Shown here: positions 23,140 to 32,643 of the stretch, in pieces
Numbering within the stretch: the first letter of the stretch is position 1
How the letters are laid out: every line of letters starts with the position of its first letter
Assembly (NCBI GenBank): GCA_947378425.1
Contig: CANCJV010000022.1
Coordinates: 1-61,976, forward strand
Source: Synechococcaceae cyanobacterium
GTDB lineage: Bacteria; Cyanobacteriota; Cyanobacteriia; PCC-6307; Cyanobiaceae
Direction: 5' to 3'
DNA length: 61,976 nt
Translations under genes and position numbers: made by a program
The notes under the pieces: model-generated
The model's database searches: none
Seen by the model: the letters and a program-made list of their open reading frames with translations, nothing else
What the model was told of the DNA's origin: nothing

Positions 23140-25344
23140 TCAGGCCGGCAGCGCCTGTTGCCGCTGAGTCAGCAGGGCGGTGAAGCTCTCCACCTCCAGG
23201 GGTCGGGCGAAGTGACAGCCCTGGTAGCGATCGCAGCCCAGGCCCGCCAGCAGAGCCGCCTGGTCGGCGGTCTCCACCCCTTCCACCAGGGTCTGCAGGC
23301 CCAGTTCCCGGGCCATCGTCAGGGCCGCGCGCACAATCGTCCGGGCTGAGGCGCTGGTGGTGAGATTGGCGGTGAAGCTCTGATCGATCTTCAGCTTGTG
23401 GATCGGCAGGCGGTGCAGGGATTCCAGCGAGGAGTAGCCGGTGCCGAAGTCATCGATCGAAAGGGTCACCCCCAGGTTGGCGAGCCGTTCGAGCTCGCCC
23501 CTCACCCCGGTGATCGGCAGGATCCCCGACTCGGTGATCTCCAGTTCCAGCGATTGGGGGTCCAGCCCATGACGCTCCAGGGCGGCCGCCACGAGCTCCG
23601 ACATCGGCGTCACCGGCGCCAGCAGCTGGCACGGTGAGACGTTGACCGCCACCGGCGGTGGCTGGAGGCCGGCCAGCTGCCAGCGGCGCTGCTGGGCGCA
23701 GGCCTGCTCCAGCACCCAGGAGCCAAGGGACTGGATCAGACCGCTGCGCTCCGCCAGGGGGATGAAGGTGGTCGGACTGACGTCCCCCCGCTCCCCATCG
23801 CACCAGCGGGCCAGGGCCTCATTGCCGATCAGGAGACCGTGGCCATCCACCTGGGGCTGGTACACCACCCGCAGATCACCGCCCTCGAGGGCCCGCCTGA
23901 GGCGCCCCTCCAGGCTCAGCTCCGCCCGCAGGATCTCAGTGAAGCCGTTCTCGTAATGCATCACCAGCCCCTGGCCGGCGTCATGGGCCTGGTAGAGGGC
24001 CGTGGCGGCCTGGCGCAGCAGGCTGTCTTCATCACTGCCCTGGTCCGGATGGAGGCTGAGGCCGGCACAGAAGCCGATCCCCGAGCCATCGCCGCCGGGC
24101 AACTGCACCCCACAGGCCAGGGTGCGTTGCAGATCCGCCGCCATCGCCCAGGCCCCCTCCCGGTCGAGGCCCGGACGGATCACCAGGAACTCATCACCCC
24201 CCATCCGCGCCAGCCAGTCACCGGGAGCACACCAGAGCCGCAGGTGATCGGCCACCGCACAGAGCAGCCGATCACCGATCAGGCGGCCATGGGTGTGGTT
24301 GACCCGCCGGAAGCCATCGAGATCGAGCCACATCAGGGCCAGGGGATGATCGGCATCGCAGCTGAGCTGGTCGGCGAGGAAACGCCGGCTGCTCGCTTCG
24401 TTGCCCAGGCCGGTGAGCCGGTCACTGAAGGCGAGGCGCTCCAGCTCCAGCCGGGCCGCCGTCAATTCGCTCACATCCCGGGCCAGCAGCAGGGTGCCCT
24501 CATGCAGGCCCTCCCCGTTCCAGCGAGGGGTGAACTCCAGCTCCAGCAAGCGCTGGCGACCGCTGCCATCGAGGAAACCGAGCTGGCAACGGCCAGGCCG
24601 AGCCGCCAACAGAGAACCCTGCCGAGACTGCTGCCAGCTGAGCCGATCCTGCGGGGCCATGAACTCGCTGAGGCAGCGGCCCGTGGCCGCCTCGCCGGAA
24701 CAGCCCAGCAGGGCGGCCATGGTCGGATTGACGAACTGAAGCCGCTGATCGAGATCGAGCAGGGCCAGGCCATCGGCCAGCTGGTCCACCAGCTCGCGGT
24801 AGCGCGTTTCGCTGTGCCGCAACTCAAGGATCAGGCCCTGCTGAGCCTGCTGCATCACCGCACTGGATTCCAGCCGGCGGCGCTCACTGATGTCGCGCAG
24901 CGACAGGGTCCAACGGGCCTCGCTGGCCCCAGGGGCCGCCGGCAGTGGCAGACAGAGCGCTTCCAGCTCCATCGGCAGAGGATCGCCGGCAGCCCGGCGG
25001 ACAGCGACTTCGAGGCGCAGGGCCTGGCCGGCGCCGAGGGCCTCGAGGCTCTGCCGCAGCACCGCCACCTGGGAGGGCAAGGCCAGCCAGCGCTCCAGGG
25101 GCAGGCGATGGAGCTCCACCGGCGGTAACGCCAACAGGCTGGCCAGGCGGCCATTGCTCTCCAGCACCAGTCCCTCGCCATTGAGCAACAGCAGCAGATC
25201 GCCGCTGAACTCCACCATCTGGCGCAGATGGGGCAGCACCCCCACCGCCTGGGTCAGTTCGTACTCAAGCTGCCGCACCTGACGCCGCAGGCGACGGCTC
25301 TGATCCTGCTCGCCGAGATCTGCTCTGACCCCCAGGCCGTTCAT
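23140..25344 (-). CDS. PAS-GGDEF-EAL cyclic-di-GMP turnover protein
   Basis: This 734-residue protein has an N-terminal coiled-coil-like start (RRLRRQVRQLEYEL), two PAS-like domains (about residues 45-165 and 195-305), a GGDEF domain with an intact RMGGDEFLVIR, and an EAL domain with NEALARW, VNVSP, LELEITES, IDDFGTGYSS, LKIDQSF and LVEGVET, all catalytic positions present. The RxxD inhibitory site five residues before GGDEF is absent (APGD). It may make and/or break c-di-GMP according to a PAS signal, in the cytoplasm since no membrane segment is seen. It overlaps the upstream DsbA-like gene by 4 bp. Confidence 0.92.
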   Translation of the reverse strand: MNGLGVRADLGEQDQSRRLRRQVRQLEYELTQAVGVLPHLRQMVEFSGDLLLLLNGEGLVLESNGRLASLLALPPVELHRLPLERWLALPSQVAVLRQSLEALGAGQALRLEVAVRRAAGDPLPMELEALCLPLPAAPGASEARWTLSLRDISERRRLESSAVMQQAQQGLILELRHSETRYRELVDQLADGLALLDLDQRLQFVNPTMAALLGCSGEAATGRCLSEFMAPQDRLSWQQSRQGSLLAARPGRCQLGFLDGSGRQRLLELEFTPRWNGEGLHEGTLLLARDVSELTAARLELERLAFSDRLTGLGNEASSRRFLADQLSCDADHPLALMWLDLDGFRRVNHTHGRLIGDRLLCAVADHLRLWCAPGDWLARMGGDEFLVIRPGLDREGAWAMAADLQRTLACGVQLPGGDGSGIGFCAGLSLHPDQGSDEDSLLRQAATALYQAHDAGQGLVMHYENGFTEILRAELSLEGRLRRALEGGDLRVVYQPQVDGHGLLIGNEALARWCDGERGDVSPTTFIPLAERSGLIQSLGSWVLEQACAQQRRWQLAGLQPPPVAVNVSPCQLLAPVTPMSELVAAALERHGLDPQSLELEITESGILPITGVRGELERLANLGVTLSIDDFGTGYSSLESLHRLPIHKLKIDQSFTANLTTSASARTIVRAALTMARELGLQTLVEGVETADQAALLAGLGCDRYQGCHFARPLEVESFTALLTQRQQALPA

Positions 25345-25928
25345 CGGCAGCCGGGCCCCGGGGGACCTGCACGCAGGGCACCGAGCACGAAGGATTCCAC
25401 CGCCCGGCGATCCTGGAGGCCGAGATGGCGAGGGCCGGCGGGGGCCAGCATGCAGGGAATGCGATCGAGCTCCTGCCGCCACCAGGTGGTGGTGGCGGCC
25501 AGCTCCTGTTCATCGAGGAACGCCTCCTCCGTGAGGGTCACCCCGGCGGCCTCAAGGGCGGCATCCAGCTCCTCATCGGCGCCGATGTCCCGGCCCTGGC
25601 GCCAGAAGCGGCGAAACAGCTCCCGGCGGAAGCGATGGGCCAGCTCCGGCGCTTGATCCTCGACGGCTGCCTGCAGCAGCAAGGCCTTGCGGGAGTTGAT
25701 CCACACCGGCGGCAGGGTCACCCCCACCTCAGGCGCCCGCACGGTCACGTCGCTGACCTCCTGATGCAGGATCGTCAGATCGTCGGGGCGATTGGGCTGC
25801 AGGAAGCCGGAGGGGAGGTGGGGCTTGTGCTCCACCCCGACCCAGCGCACCTGATCCTCCAATCCCATGGCAACCAGCCATTCATTGAGCGTGAAGCAAT
25901 AGGGGCAGTTGAAATCCGAGATCACCAC
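25341..25928 (-). CDS. DsbA-family thiol oxidoreductase
   Basis: This protein of about 195 residues begins at the first strand (VVISDFNCPYCFTLNEWL) with a C-P-Y-C active site, then a helical insertion and a C-terminal segment with RIPCMLAPAG, which fits the FrnE-like cytoplasmic branch of the DsbA superfamily. There is no signal peptide. Only GTG codons (25928 or the next codon) are available as start. It is coupled by 4 bp to the GGDEF-EAL gene, suggesting co-expression. Substrate unknown. Confidence 0.75.
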   Translation of the reverse strand: MVISDFNCPYCFTLNEWLVAMGLEDQVRWVGVEHKPHLPSGFLQPNRPDDLTILHQEVSDVTVRAPEVGVTLPPVWINSRKALLLQAAVEDQAPELAHRFRRELFRRFWRQGRDIGADEELDAALEAAGVTLTEEAFLDEQELAATTTWWRQELDRIPCMLAPAGPRHLGLQDRRAVESFVLGALRAGPPGPGCR

Positions 25929-26142
25929 GACACGGGCGCTCAGCAGAGCGGGTGGCAGGGAAGGTCGGACCCCGCCCAGGGGCCCACCACCGGCTGCGCC
26001 AACCGTGGAGGGTGAGCTTAAGATCGGCTGATAGTCAACTGATCACAAGGTTAGGACCTGGTGCGGCGAGTCCCCGCGCCAGTCACCAAGTGAAACCTGC
26101 CAGCCCCGGCCATGGGAGGGTGACCCTCACCGTGGATGGTTC

Positions 26143-27414
26143 ATGCGACTCAAGCGCCCCTCGACGCTGCTGAGCGCCTTCCTCACCCTGCTCAACGACC
26201 GCCTGGGCGAAAGCATCGTCTTTCCACTGCTGCCGTTTCTGCTGGCCGGCTTCAGCAGCGACGGTCGCAACCTCGGCCTGACGGTGGGCCTGCTGGGGGG
26301 CTGCTACGCCCTGGCCCAATTCACCGTCACTCCCCTGATCGGCGCCATGAGCGACCGCTTCGGCCGCAAGCCGGTGATCACGGTCTGCGTGGCCGGCTCG
26401 GTGCTGGGGCTGGCCCTGTTCGCCCTGACGATCAGCCTGCCCTGGCAGCGACTCTGGCCGGGAGCCACGGCGGCGGGCCTGCCACTGGCGCTGATGTTCG
26501 TGGCCCGCCTGATCGACGGCGTCAGCGGTGGCACGGCGGCCACGGCCGGCGCCGTGCTGGCCGACATCTCGCCACCGGAGCAGCGGGCCCGGGCCTTCGG
26601 CCTGATCGGCGTGGCCTTCGGCCTGGGCTTCATCCTTGGGCCGGCCCTGGGGGGACTGCTGGCGGGGATCTCGGTCAACCTGCCGGTGCTGGTGGCCCTG
26701 GGCTTCGCCGTGCTGAATCTGGTGGTGGTGCTGACCCTGCTGCCGGAGACCCATCCGCTCGAAGCGCGCCTGGCCCTGCCCCGCAAGCGGGAGCTGCAGC
26801 CCTTCAGCCAACTGGCGCGCGTGTTCCGCAATCCCCAGGTGCGGCGCCTCTGCCTGGCTTTCTTCCTGTTCTTCCTCGCCTTCAGCGGCTTCACCGCCGA
26901 GCTGGTGGTCTATTTCAAACAGCACTTCGGCTGGGGGCCAGGCCTCTCGGCCAGCGCCTTCGTCGTGGTGGGGGTGGTGGCCACCGTGGTCCAGGGCGGC
27001 CTGATCGGCCCGCTGGTGAAGCGCTTCGGTGAATGGCGACTCAGCCTGGCGGGCGTCGGCCTGGTGGTGGTGGGCTGCCTGTTGATCCCCCTGGCCCGGG
27101 TGGATCATGCGGTGGCGGTGGTGTTTCCAGCCGTGGCGATCCTGGCCAGCGGCACCGGCCTGGTCACCCCTTGCCTGCGCAGCCTCGTCTCCCGTCGCCT
27201 CGATGACAGCGGCCAGGGGGCCGCCCTGGGCAGTCTCCAGGGCCTGCAGAGCTTGGGCAGCTTCCTCGGCCCGCCCCTGGCTGGCCTGGCCTACGTGAAT
27301 CTGAACCAGCAGGCTCCCTTCTGGCTGGGAATCACCCTGATGCTGGGGGTGGCGGTGCTGGTGGCCGGCGGGCTGCCCGGGCAAGGGCCGTCGATACATG
27401 GGCCAAGCCGCTGA
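26143..27414 (+). CDS. MFS transporter (TetA-like exporter)
   Basis: This 423-residue protein with twelve hydrophobic segments carries the major facilitator loop 2-3 motif GAMSDRFGRKPVI, LIDGVSGGTAATAGA, and the motif C region GVAFGLGFILGPALGG typical of drug/H+ antiporters of the TetA type. Substrate unknown. The ATG at 26143 immediately precedes the first helix. The 214-bp upstream region includes a 9-bp stem (CTGGTGCGG/CCGCGCCAG, one wobble) near 26060. Polyphosphate kinase follows after 44 bp. Confidence 0.88.
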   Translation: MRLKRPSTLLSAFLTLLNDRLGESIVFPLLPFLLAGFSSDGRNLGLTVGLLGGCYALAQFTVTPLIGAMSDRFGRKPVITVCVAGSVLGLALFALTISLPWQRLWPGATAAGLPLALMFVARLIDGVSGGTAATAGAVLADISPPEQRARAFGLIGVAFGLGFILGPALGGLLAGISVNLPVLVALGFAVLNLVVVLTLLPETHPLEARLALPRKRELQPFSQLARVFRNPQVRRLCLAFFLFFLAFSGFTAELVVYFKQHFGWGPGLSASAFVVVGVVATVVQGGLIGPLVKRFGEWRLSLAGVGLVVVGCLLIPLARVDHAVAVVFPAVAILASGTGLVTPCLRSLVSRRLDDSGQGAALGSLQGLQSLGSFLGPPLAGLAYVNLNQQAPFWLGITLMLGVAVLVAGGLPGQGPSIHGPSR

Positions 27415-27420
27415 GATTGC

Positions 27421-27426
27421 TACCTT
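27421..27426 (+). promoter_or_regulatory. -10-like element TACCTT upstream of ppk1
   Basis: TACCTT matches TAnnnT and lies 32 bp before the ppk1 ATG, in the short gap after the MFS gene. No clear -35 is seen. It would allow ppk1 to be expressed separately from the MFS gene. Confidence 0.3.
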
Positions 27427-27458
27427 CGAACCCCTGAGTGGCCTGAGCACGGAGCACC

Positions 27459-29585
27459 ATGACGCAACCGGTCGTTGCTCCTGAGCTGTACATCAACCGC
27501 GAACTGAGCTGGATTGACTTCAACCATCGCGTCCTGGCCCAGGCCCTGGACGAACACACGCCGTTGCTGGAGCAGGCGAAGTTCAGCGCCATCTTCAGCA
27601 ACAACCTGGACGAATTCTTCATGGTGAGGGTGGCCTCCCTCAAGTCCCAGCTGGAAGCCGGCATCACCACCCGCAGCGACGACGGCCTCACTCCCCAGGA
27701 ACAACTGCAGGCCATCCACGCCAAATTGCGGCCCCTGCTGGAACTCCAGCAGCAGCACTACCGCCATTCGCTCAAGAGTCAGCTGTTCGAGTACGGGGTG
27801 CAGCTGATCGATTATCTGCGCCTTAACGAACAGCAGAAGGCCTGGGCGGACGACTATTTCCAGCGCCTGATCTTTCCGGTGCTGACGCCCCTGGCCGTCG
27901 ATCCGGCCCACCCGTTCCCGTTCATGAGCAACCTCAGCCTCAACGTGGCGGCCCTGATCCGCGATCCGGACACGGGACAGCAACAGTTCGCCCGGGTGAA
28001 GGTGCCCCAGAAAATCCTGCCGCGCTTCGTGCAGATCCCCACGGAACTCTGCGCCCGCGTCCCTGCCCCCTGTTTCACGGCCGTGCCGCTGGAGCAGCTG
28101 GTGGCCTTCAACCTGCAACTGCTCTTCCCCGGCATGACGGTGGAGGGGCACTACTTCTTCCGGGTCACCCGCGACGCCGATCTGGAACTGAGGGATCTCG
28201 AAGCCGATGACCTGATGGAGGCCCTGCAGGAAGGGCTGCGCAAGCGCCGCATGGGCGGCGAGGTGGTGCGACTCGAGGTGGCCGACGAGATGCCCGACGA
28301 GATCGTCCAGGTGCTGATGGAAGGCACGGATGTGGACGCCGAGGACCTGTACCGCATCAATGGCCCGCTGGGACTCGATGACCTGATGAGCCTCACCGGC
28401 ATCCCCCTGCCCCAGCTGCATGACACCCCGTACCAGGGCCGCACCGTGCCCAGGCTGGCCCGGGCCCAGCGCAGTCGCCTGGCCGATGGCTCGATCAAGC
28501 AGGAGGAGTTCGAGAGCATCTTCCGGGTGATCCGCCGGGGCGATGTGCTGCTGCACCACCCCTACGACCTGTTCGCCACCTCGGTGGAGGAATTCCTGCA
28601 TCAGGCCGCCGAAGACGCCTCGGTGCTGGCGATCAAGATGACCCTCTACCGCACCTCCAAGAACTCCCCGGTGGTGGCGGCCCTGATCCGCGCCGCCGAA
28701 AACGGCAAGCAGGTGATGGCCCTGGTAGAACTCAAGGCCCGCTTCGATGAGGACAACAACATCCAGTGGGCCCGCCAGCTGGAACATGCCGGCGTGCATG
28801 TGGTCTACGGGGTGATCGGTCTGAAGACCCACACCAAGGTGGCGCTGGTGGTGCGGCGGGAGAAGGAACGGCTGCGCAGCTACATGCACATCGGCACCGG
28901 CAACTACAACTCAAAAACCTCGAATCTCTACACCGACATCGGGCTGCTCACGGCACGCGAAGACTTCGGCCAGGACGTGGTGGAACTCTTCAACTACCTC
29001 ACCGGCTTCTCCAAGCAACAGAGCTTCCGCAAATTGCTGGTGGCCCCCGTCACCCTGCGCAAAGGCATGGAGGGCCTGATCCGCCGCGAGATCGAACACG
29101 CCCGCAACGGCCGCGGCGGCCACATCCGCGGCAAGATGAATGCCCTGGTGGATCCCGCCATCATCGCCCTGCTTTATGAGGCCTCCCAGGCAGGGGTGCG
29201 CATCGAGCTGGTGATCCGCGGCATGTGCTCGCTGCGGCCGGGGGTGCAGGGAGTGAGCGAAACGATCAGTGTCACCAGCGTGATCGGCCGTTTCCTGGAA
29301 CACTCCCGCCTGTTCTGGTTCGGCAATGGCGGCCACAGCGAATTGTTCATCGGCAGCGCCGATTGGATGCCCCGCAATCTGGACCGACGCGTCGAGGCCC
29401 TCGCGCCGATGGAAGATCCCCAGCTCCGCAGCCAGCTCGAACGGCTGATCGAGCTCTACCTCGAGGACAGCGGCGCCTGGCATATGCACAGCGACGGCCA
29501 CTTCGGCCAGCGCCAGCCGGAAGGGGATCAGCGACGGGTGCAAGCCACCCTGATGGAACGCTGGCGCGGCGGACTGCCTAACTGA
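27459..29585 (+). CDS. ppk1: Polyphosphate kinase 1
   Basis: This 708-residue enzyme polymerises ATP gamma-phosphate into polyphosphate. The N-terminal domain begins LYINRELSWIDFNHRVL; phospholipase-D-like catalytic regions include KMTLYRTSKNSPVV, KTHTKVALVVRRE (the His of this region is autophosphorylated in the family), MHIGTGNYNSKTSNLYTDIG and the second domain with RGMCSLRPG and GSADWMPRNLDRRVE. Length and domain order are normal. Phosphate-related pstS lies elsewhere in the window, but no pho box is evident here. Confidence 0.97.
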   Translation: MTQPVVAPELYINRELSWIDFNHRVLAQALDEHTPLLEQAKFSAIFSNNLDEFFMVRVASLKSQLEAGITTRSDDGLTPQEQLQAIHAKLRPLLELQQQHYRHSLKSQLFEYGVQLIDYLRLNEQQKAWADDYFQRLIFPVLTPLAVDPAHPFPFMSNLSLNVAALIRDPDTGQQQFARVKVPQKILPRFVQIPTELCARVPAPCFTAVPLEQLVAFNLQLLFPGMTVEGHYFFRVTRDADLELRDLEADDLMEALQEGLRKRRMGGEVVRLEVADEMPDEIVQVLMEGTDVDAEDLYRINGPLGLDDLMSLTGIPLPQLHDTPYQGRTVPRLARAQRSRLADGSIKQEEFESIFRVIRRGDVLLHHPYDLFATSVEEFLHQAAEDASVLAIKMTLYRTSKNSPVVAALIRAAENGKQVMALVELKARFDEDNNIQWARQLEHAGVHVVYGVIGLKTHTKVALVVRREKERLRSYMHIGTGNYNSKTSNLYTDIGLLTAREDFGQDVVELFNYLTGFSKQQSFRKLLVAPVTLRKGMEGLIRREIEHARNGRGGHIRGKMNALVDPAIIALLYEASQAGVRIELVIRGMCSLRPGVQGVSETISVTSVIGRFLEHSRLFWFGNGGHSELFIGSADWMPRNLDRRVEALAPMEDPQLRSQLERLIELYLEDSGAWHMHSDGHFGQRQPEGDQRRVQATLMERWRGGLPN

Positions 29586-29689
29586 AGACCGCACGCTTCG
29601 AATGTAACCAACAACACCATACAAACGATGCTACGCAATGCATACAGGAAATCTTCAGGTTACAAACAACACCTCTGCCTCAGCGGTGC

Positions 29690-29695
29690 TACATT
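29690..29695 (+). promoter_or_regulatory. -10-like element TACATT upstream of the sigma factor
   Basis: TACATT lies 31 bp before the sigma factor ATG in an unusually AT-rich 140-bp gap following ppk1. A GGAGG ribosome binding site (29713-29717) follows at good spacing to the ATG at 29727. Confidence 0.4.
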
Positions 29696-29726
29696 CCGGC
29701 CAAATTCATTTCGGAGGCCTGGGGTG

Positions 29727-30869
29727 ATGGGGACACCTCTGCATTCCGCTCTCGATCTGCTGCATGCCGATGGCACCAGCAGTGAGGAGGGCCGGGCAGT
29801 GACCTTGTCTGCGCTTGCAGACCTGACCATTTCAGCTGATTCAATCCCAGCTGAATCCAGTTCAAGTTCTGAAAGTCTGCACCAATCTGCGCCACAACCA
29901 CCACCTGTCAAGGCAAGCCTGATCAAAACCAGCCTGAAAACGAAGGCCGCCGCCACCAAGGCCGCCAATCAGCGGGCAACGGGGAGGCTCAGTGCTGACT
30001 CGATCGGCTGGTATCTGAGCACGATCGGACGGGTGCCCCTGCTCACCCCTGCCGAAGAGATTGAACTGGCCCACCATGTCCAGGCCGCCAAACGCCTGAT
30101 TCAGGAGATCGGCGAGGGCTACACGGCCAAGCAACAGCGCCAGCTGCGCATGGGCCAACGGGCCCGGGATCGGATGATGGCCGCCAATCTGCGGCTCGTG
30201 GTGAGCGTCGCCAAGAAGTATCAGAACCAGGGGCTGGAGTTGCTGGATCTGGTCCAGGAAGGGGCCATCGGTCTGGAACGGGCCGTCGACAAGTTCGACC
30301 CGGCCATGGGCTACAAGTTTTCCACTTACGCCTACTGGTGGATTCGCCAGGGCATGACCAGGGCGATCGACAACAGCGCCCGCACGATTCGCCTGCCGAT
30401 TCATATCAGCGAGAAGCTCTCGAAGATGCGGCGCATCACCCGGGAGCTCTCCCATCGGCTGGGGCGTCAGCCCAACCGCCTGGAGCTGTCCCACGCCCTG
30501 GGCATGGCACCCGAGGAGCTGGAGGAGTTGCTGGCCCAGAGCGCCCCCTGCGCCTCCCTCGATGCCCATGCCCGCGGCGAAGAGGATCGCAGCACCCTGG
30601 GGGAACTGATCGCCGATCCGGCCAGTGGTGAGCACTTCGACTCGATGGACCGCCATCTGCAGAAGGAGCACCTCGGCACCTGGCTCGCCCAGCTCAATGA
30701 CCGGGAGCAGAAGATCCTCAAACTGCGCTTCGGCCTCGAGGGCAGCGAACCCCTCACCCTCGCCGAGATCGGACGGCAGATCAATGTGTCGCGGGAACGG
30801 GTGCGGCAACTGGAGGCCAAGGCGATCATGAAGCTGCGGCTGATGAGCAACATGCAACAGGCCGCCTGA
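29727..30869 (+). CDS. Group 2 RpoD-type sigma factor
   Basis: This 380-residue sigma factor resembles cyanobacterial SigB-SigE types. After an N-terminal Ser/Ala/Lys-rich stretch of about 90 residues comes DSIGWYLSTIGRVPLLTPAEE (region 1.2), MAANLRLVVSVAKKYQNQG (2.1-2.2), VDKFDPAMGYKFSTYAYWWIRQGMTRAI (2.3-2.4), region 3, then LNDREQKILKLRFGLEG and SRERVRQLEAKAIMKLR (4.2 helix-turn-helix). It lacks the long acidic N-terminus of the primary sigma. The ATG at 29727 has GGAGG nine bases upstream; the adjacent GTG at 29724 is an alternative. It is probably a stress- or nitrogen-responsive sigma; which group member is not decided. Confidence 0.93.
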   Translation: MGTPLHSALDLLHADGTSSEEGRAVTLSALADLTISADSIPAESSSSSESLHQSAPQPPPVKASLIKTSLKTKAAATKAANQRATGRLSADSIGWYLSTIGRVPLLTPAEEIELAHHVQAAKRLIQEIGEGYTAKQQRQLRMGQRARDRMMAANLRLVVSVAKKYQNQGLELLDLVQEGAIGLERAVDKFDPAMGYKFSTYAYWWIRQGMTRAIDNSARTIRLPIHISEKLSKMRRITRELSHRLGRQPNRLELSHALGMAPEELEELLAQSAPCASLDAHARGEEDRSTLGELIADPASGEHFDSMDRHLQKEHLGTWLAQLNDREQKILKLRFGLEGSEPLTLAEIGRQINVSRERVRQLEAKAIMKLRLMSNMQQAA

Positions 30870-30885
30870 GCCCTGAATCTTGGGC

Positions 30886-31569
30886 ATGCCGAGCCACGGA
30901 TGGGGTCAACAGCTGATCGGTTCAGCTGCCGTGCTGCTCTGGCTGCTGGTGCTCGCGGGTCTCGCCCTGGGCGTGCGGACGCGCTGGCCGGAGCAGCCGG
31001 AATGGAGCCGCAAGCTGGTGCACATCGGCGCCGGTCTGGTGGTGCCCCTGGCCTGGGGCCTGGGCATCGATCGCTGGATCGCCATCGGCGCAGCGGGCCT
31101 TGTCACCCTGCTGGCCGCCTACAACCATCGCCACCGACTGCTGCCGGGGATTGAGGACGTCGGCCGGCCCAGTTACGGCACCATCGGCTATGGCGCCTCC
31201 ATCACCCTGCTACTCCTGTTCTGGTGGCCAGGCCACCCCGCCGCCGTGACGGCCGGCGTGCTGGTGATGGCGTTCGCCGATGGCCTGGCCGGCCTGGTCG
31301 GTTCGAGCGTCGTCTCGCCCAGCTGGACGGTGCTGGGCCAGCGGCGCTCCCTGGTGGGCACCCTGATCATGGCCCTCACCAGCCTGGCGGTGCTGCAGGG
31401 CCTGGTGCTGGTCTGCGCCGCCGCCGGCCTGCCGGCGCCGACCCACCTGGAGGTGATCGGCCTGGCCCTGGCGGCCGTCCTGCTCGAGCAGGTCGCCGTG
31501 CTGGGCCTGGACAACTTCACCGTACCGATCGGCATCGGCCTGCTCTGGCGGCTGCTGAGCCCAGCCTGA
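30886..31569 (+). CDS. Phytol kinase / dolichol kinase family (VTE5-like)
   Basis: This 227-residue protein with six or seven hydrophobic segments shows WSRKLVHIGAGLVVPLAW, YGTIGYGASI, MAFADGLAGLVGS (the conserved metal/nucleotide-site Asp region) and a terminal LGLDNFTVPIGIGLLWRLL, which fit the VTE5/FOLK phytol kinase family. It would phosphorylate phytol released from chlorophyll for tocopherol or chlorophyll recycling. The ATG at 30886 is 16 bp after the sigma factor stop, so the two may be co-transcribed; the TTG at 30880 is less likely. Confidence 0.82.
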   Translation: MPSHGWGQQLIGSAAVLLWLLVLAGLALGVRTRWPEQPEWSRKLVHIGAGLVVPLAWGLGIDRWIAIGAAGLVTLLAAYNHRHRLLPGIEDVGRPSYGTIGYGASITLLLLFWWPGHPAAVTAGVLVMAFADGLAGLVGSSVVSPSWTVLGQRRSLVGTLIMALTSLAVLQGLVLVCAAAGLPAPTHLEVIGLALAAVLLEQVAVLGLDNFTVPIGIGLLWRLLSPA

Positions 31570-31585
31570 TCTGCTCATTGGCACC

Positions 31586-31996
31586 TCAGACCTGAAGCAG
31601 GGCTTCGCAGCGCCGCTCCCAGTCCCTCTGGCTGCCCAGAGCCGCCACCAGCAATCGATCGCCCGGTTCCTGCCGCAGGCGCAGCTGCCACTGGCGAATC
31701 AGGTCGGCCCGCTCCATCCAGGCATCGAGCACGGTGCGCTGGATCGCCTCCCCATCCCAGTCGCGACCCCGGGCGGTGTCGAGGGCCCAGGCGAGCAGAT
31801 CATCGAGCTGGAACGAGCGAAAGCCGGCAAAGGCGGGGCCGGCGTCGGTGCGATCGGCTCCGCTGCTGCGCTGCTCGAGATAAAACAACTGCAGGGGGTC
31901 GGAAAGACCGCAGAGCTGGAGGAGGTAAGTCATGCACAAACCTGCGGAGACGATCAGGGCGACACCATAAGCAGAGCAAACAGCGATGCTGTCCAT
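31586..31996 (-). CDS. Unrecognised protein with N-terminal hydrophobic segment
   Basis: The frame gives about 136 residues from the ATG at 31996 (MDSIAVCSAYGVALIVS). A further ATG at 31933 (MTYLLQLCGLSDPLQLFYLEQ) leaves 115 residues and may be the true start, since the sequence before it looks like non-conserved extension. The C-terminal two thirds are charged and helical (DDLLAWALDTARG, DAWMERADLIRQWQLRLRQ). No family is recognised. It is convergent with the phytol kinase gene, with 16 bp between the stops. It is probably a real lineage-specific gene given clean codon bias. Confidence 0.5.
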   Translation of the reverse strand: MDSIAVCSAYGVALIVSAGLCMTYLLQLCGLSDPLQLFYLEQRSSGADRTDAGPAFAGFRSFQLDDLLAWALDTARGRDWDGEAIQRTVLDAWMERADLIRQWQLRLRQEPGDRLLVAALGSQRDWERRCEALLQV

Positions 31997-32325
31997 CTTG
32001 AACATTCGCTCAAGTTCCTGTTGATCTGGCACTTGCAGTCTGCGAGTGCCAGAAATAGCCGTCAGCCCTGTTTTGTCCTTGCTCTCTGAGGCCAACAGGG
32101 CCATGACGGCAGGCTGCCGGCGCTGATCGCGGCCAGTGTGGCTGCGGCAAGCCGTGGGCCCGGCGGCTGACAGGGGAACCGATCGTTCTCACTGGCTCCC
32201 ATGACCGAGACGCTCCCGGGACCCGGCAACAGCACCCCCCCCCCGGGGCAACGGCATAGGATCCGGCTCAACCAGACGCTTCTGCCGAACCGGACCCAGC
32301 CGATGCTGCATGAACAGCACGACCG
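31997..32325. other. Intergenic region upstream of the decayed DUF2141/carotenoid oxygenase operon
   Basis: About 330 bp with no supported gene. A run of ten C followed by four G (32235-32248) may be a slippage site. No N-terminal half for the truncated DUF2141 protein could be found here in any frame. Confidence 0.45.
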
Positions 32326-32643
32326 ATGGCAGCCACAGGGCACCCGGCGCTGACAGCGGACTGGTTGAAAACGGATCAGGCCTACAAACGGGCAGCCATC
32401 CCCTGTCCAGACGATGGGAGAGAACTTTCTATGGACTGGCCTGATTGCCCGGCCGGAATTTATGCCTGCTGCCTGTTGGTGGATCGGAATGGCAATTTCA
32501 AGATGGACCTGAATCTTGCAGGCTTTCCAATGGAAGACTTTGCCTTCAGCAACCCGGGCAGGGCCAACTTCGGCCCACCCAGCTTTGAGAGGGCCAGTTT
32601 TGTACACAGCCTGGAAACCACGGTGCCTCTCTCACTCCGATGA
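32326..32643 (+). pseudogene. DUF2141-domain remnant, 5'-truncated
   Basis: The frame encodes 105 residues that match the C-terminal part of DUF2141 proteins: AGIYACCLLVDRNGNFKMDL, then GFPMEDFAFSNPGRANFGPPSFERASF. The family normally has a signal peptide and an N-terminal strand region with a GQVCVSLF-like segment; here these are missing and the first 15 residues do not align, so the gene appears truncated. Its stop (TGA 32641-32643) overlaps the ATG of the carotenoid oxygenase pseudogene by 4 bp, so the two were once a coupled operon. DUF2141 proteins are probably exported; their function is unknown. Confidence 0.7.

Noticed and set aside
26083-27450. 455-codon minus-strand frame opposite the MFS gene
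   Set aside because: Gln/His/Gly-rich sequence typical of antisense frames over a hydrophobic membrane protein; no recognisable fold.
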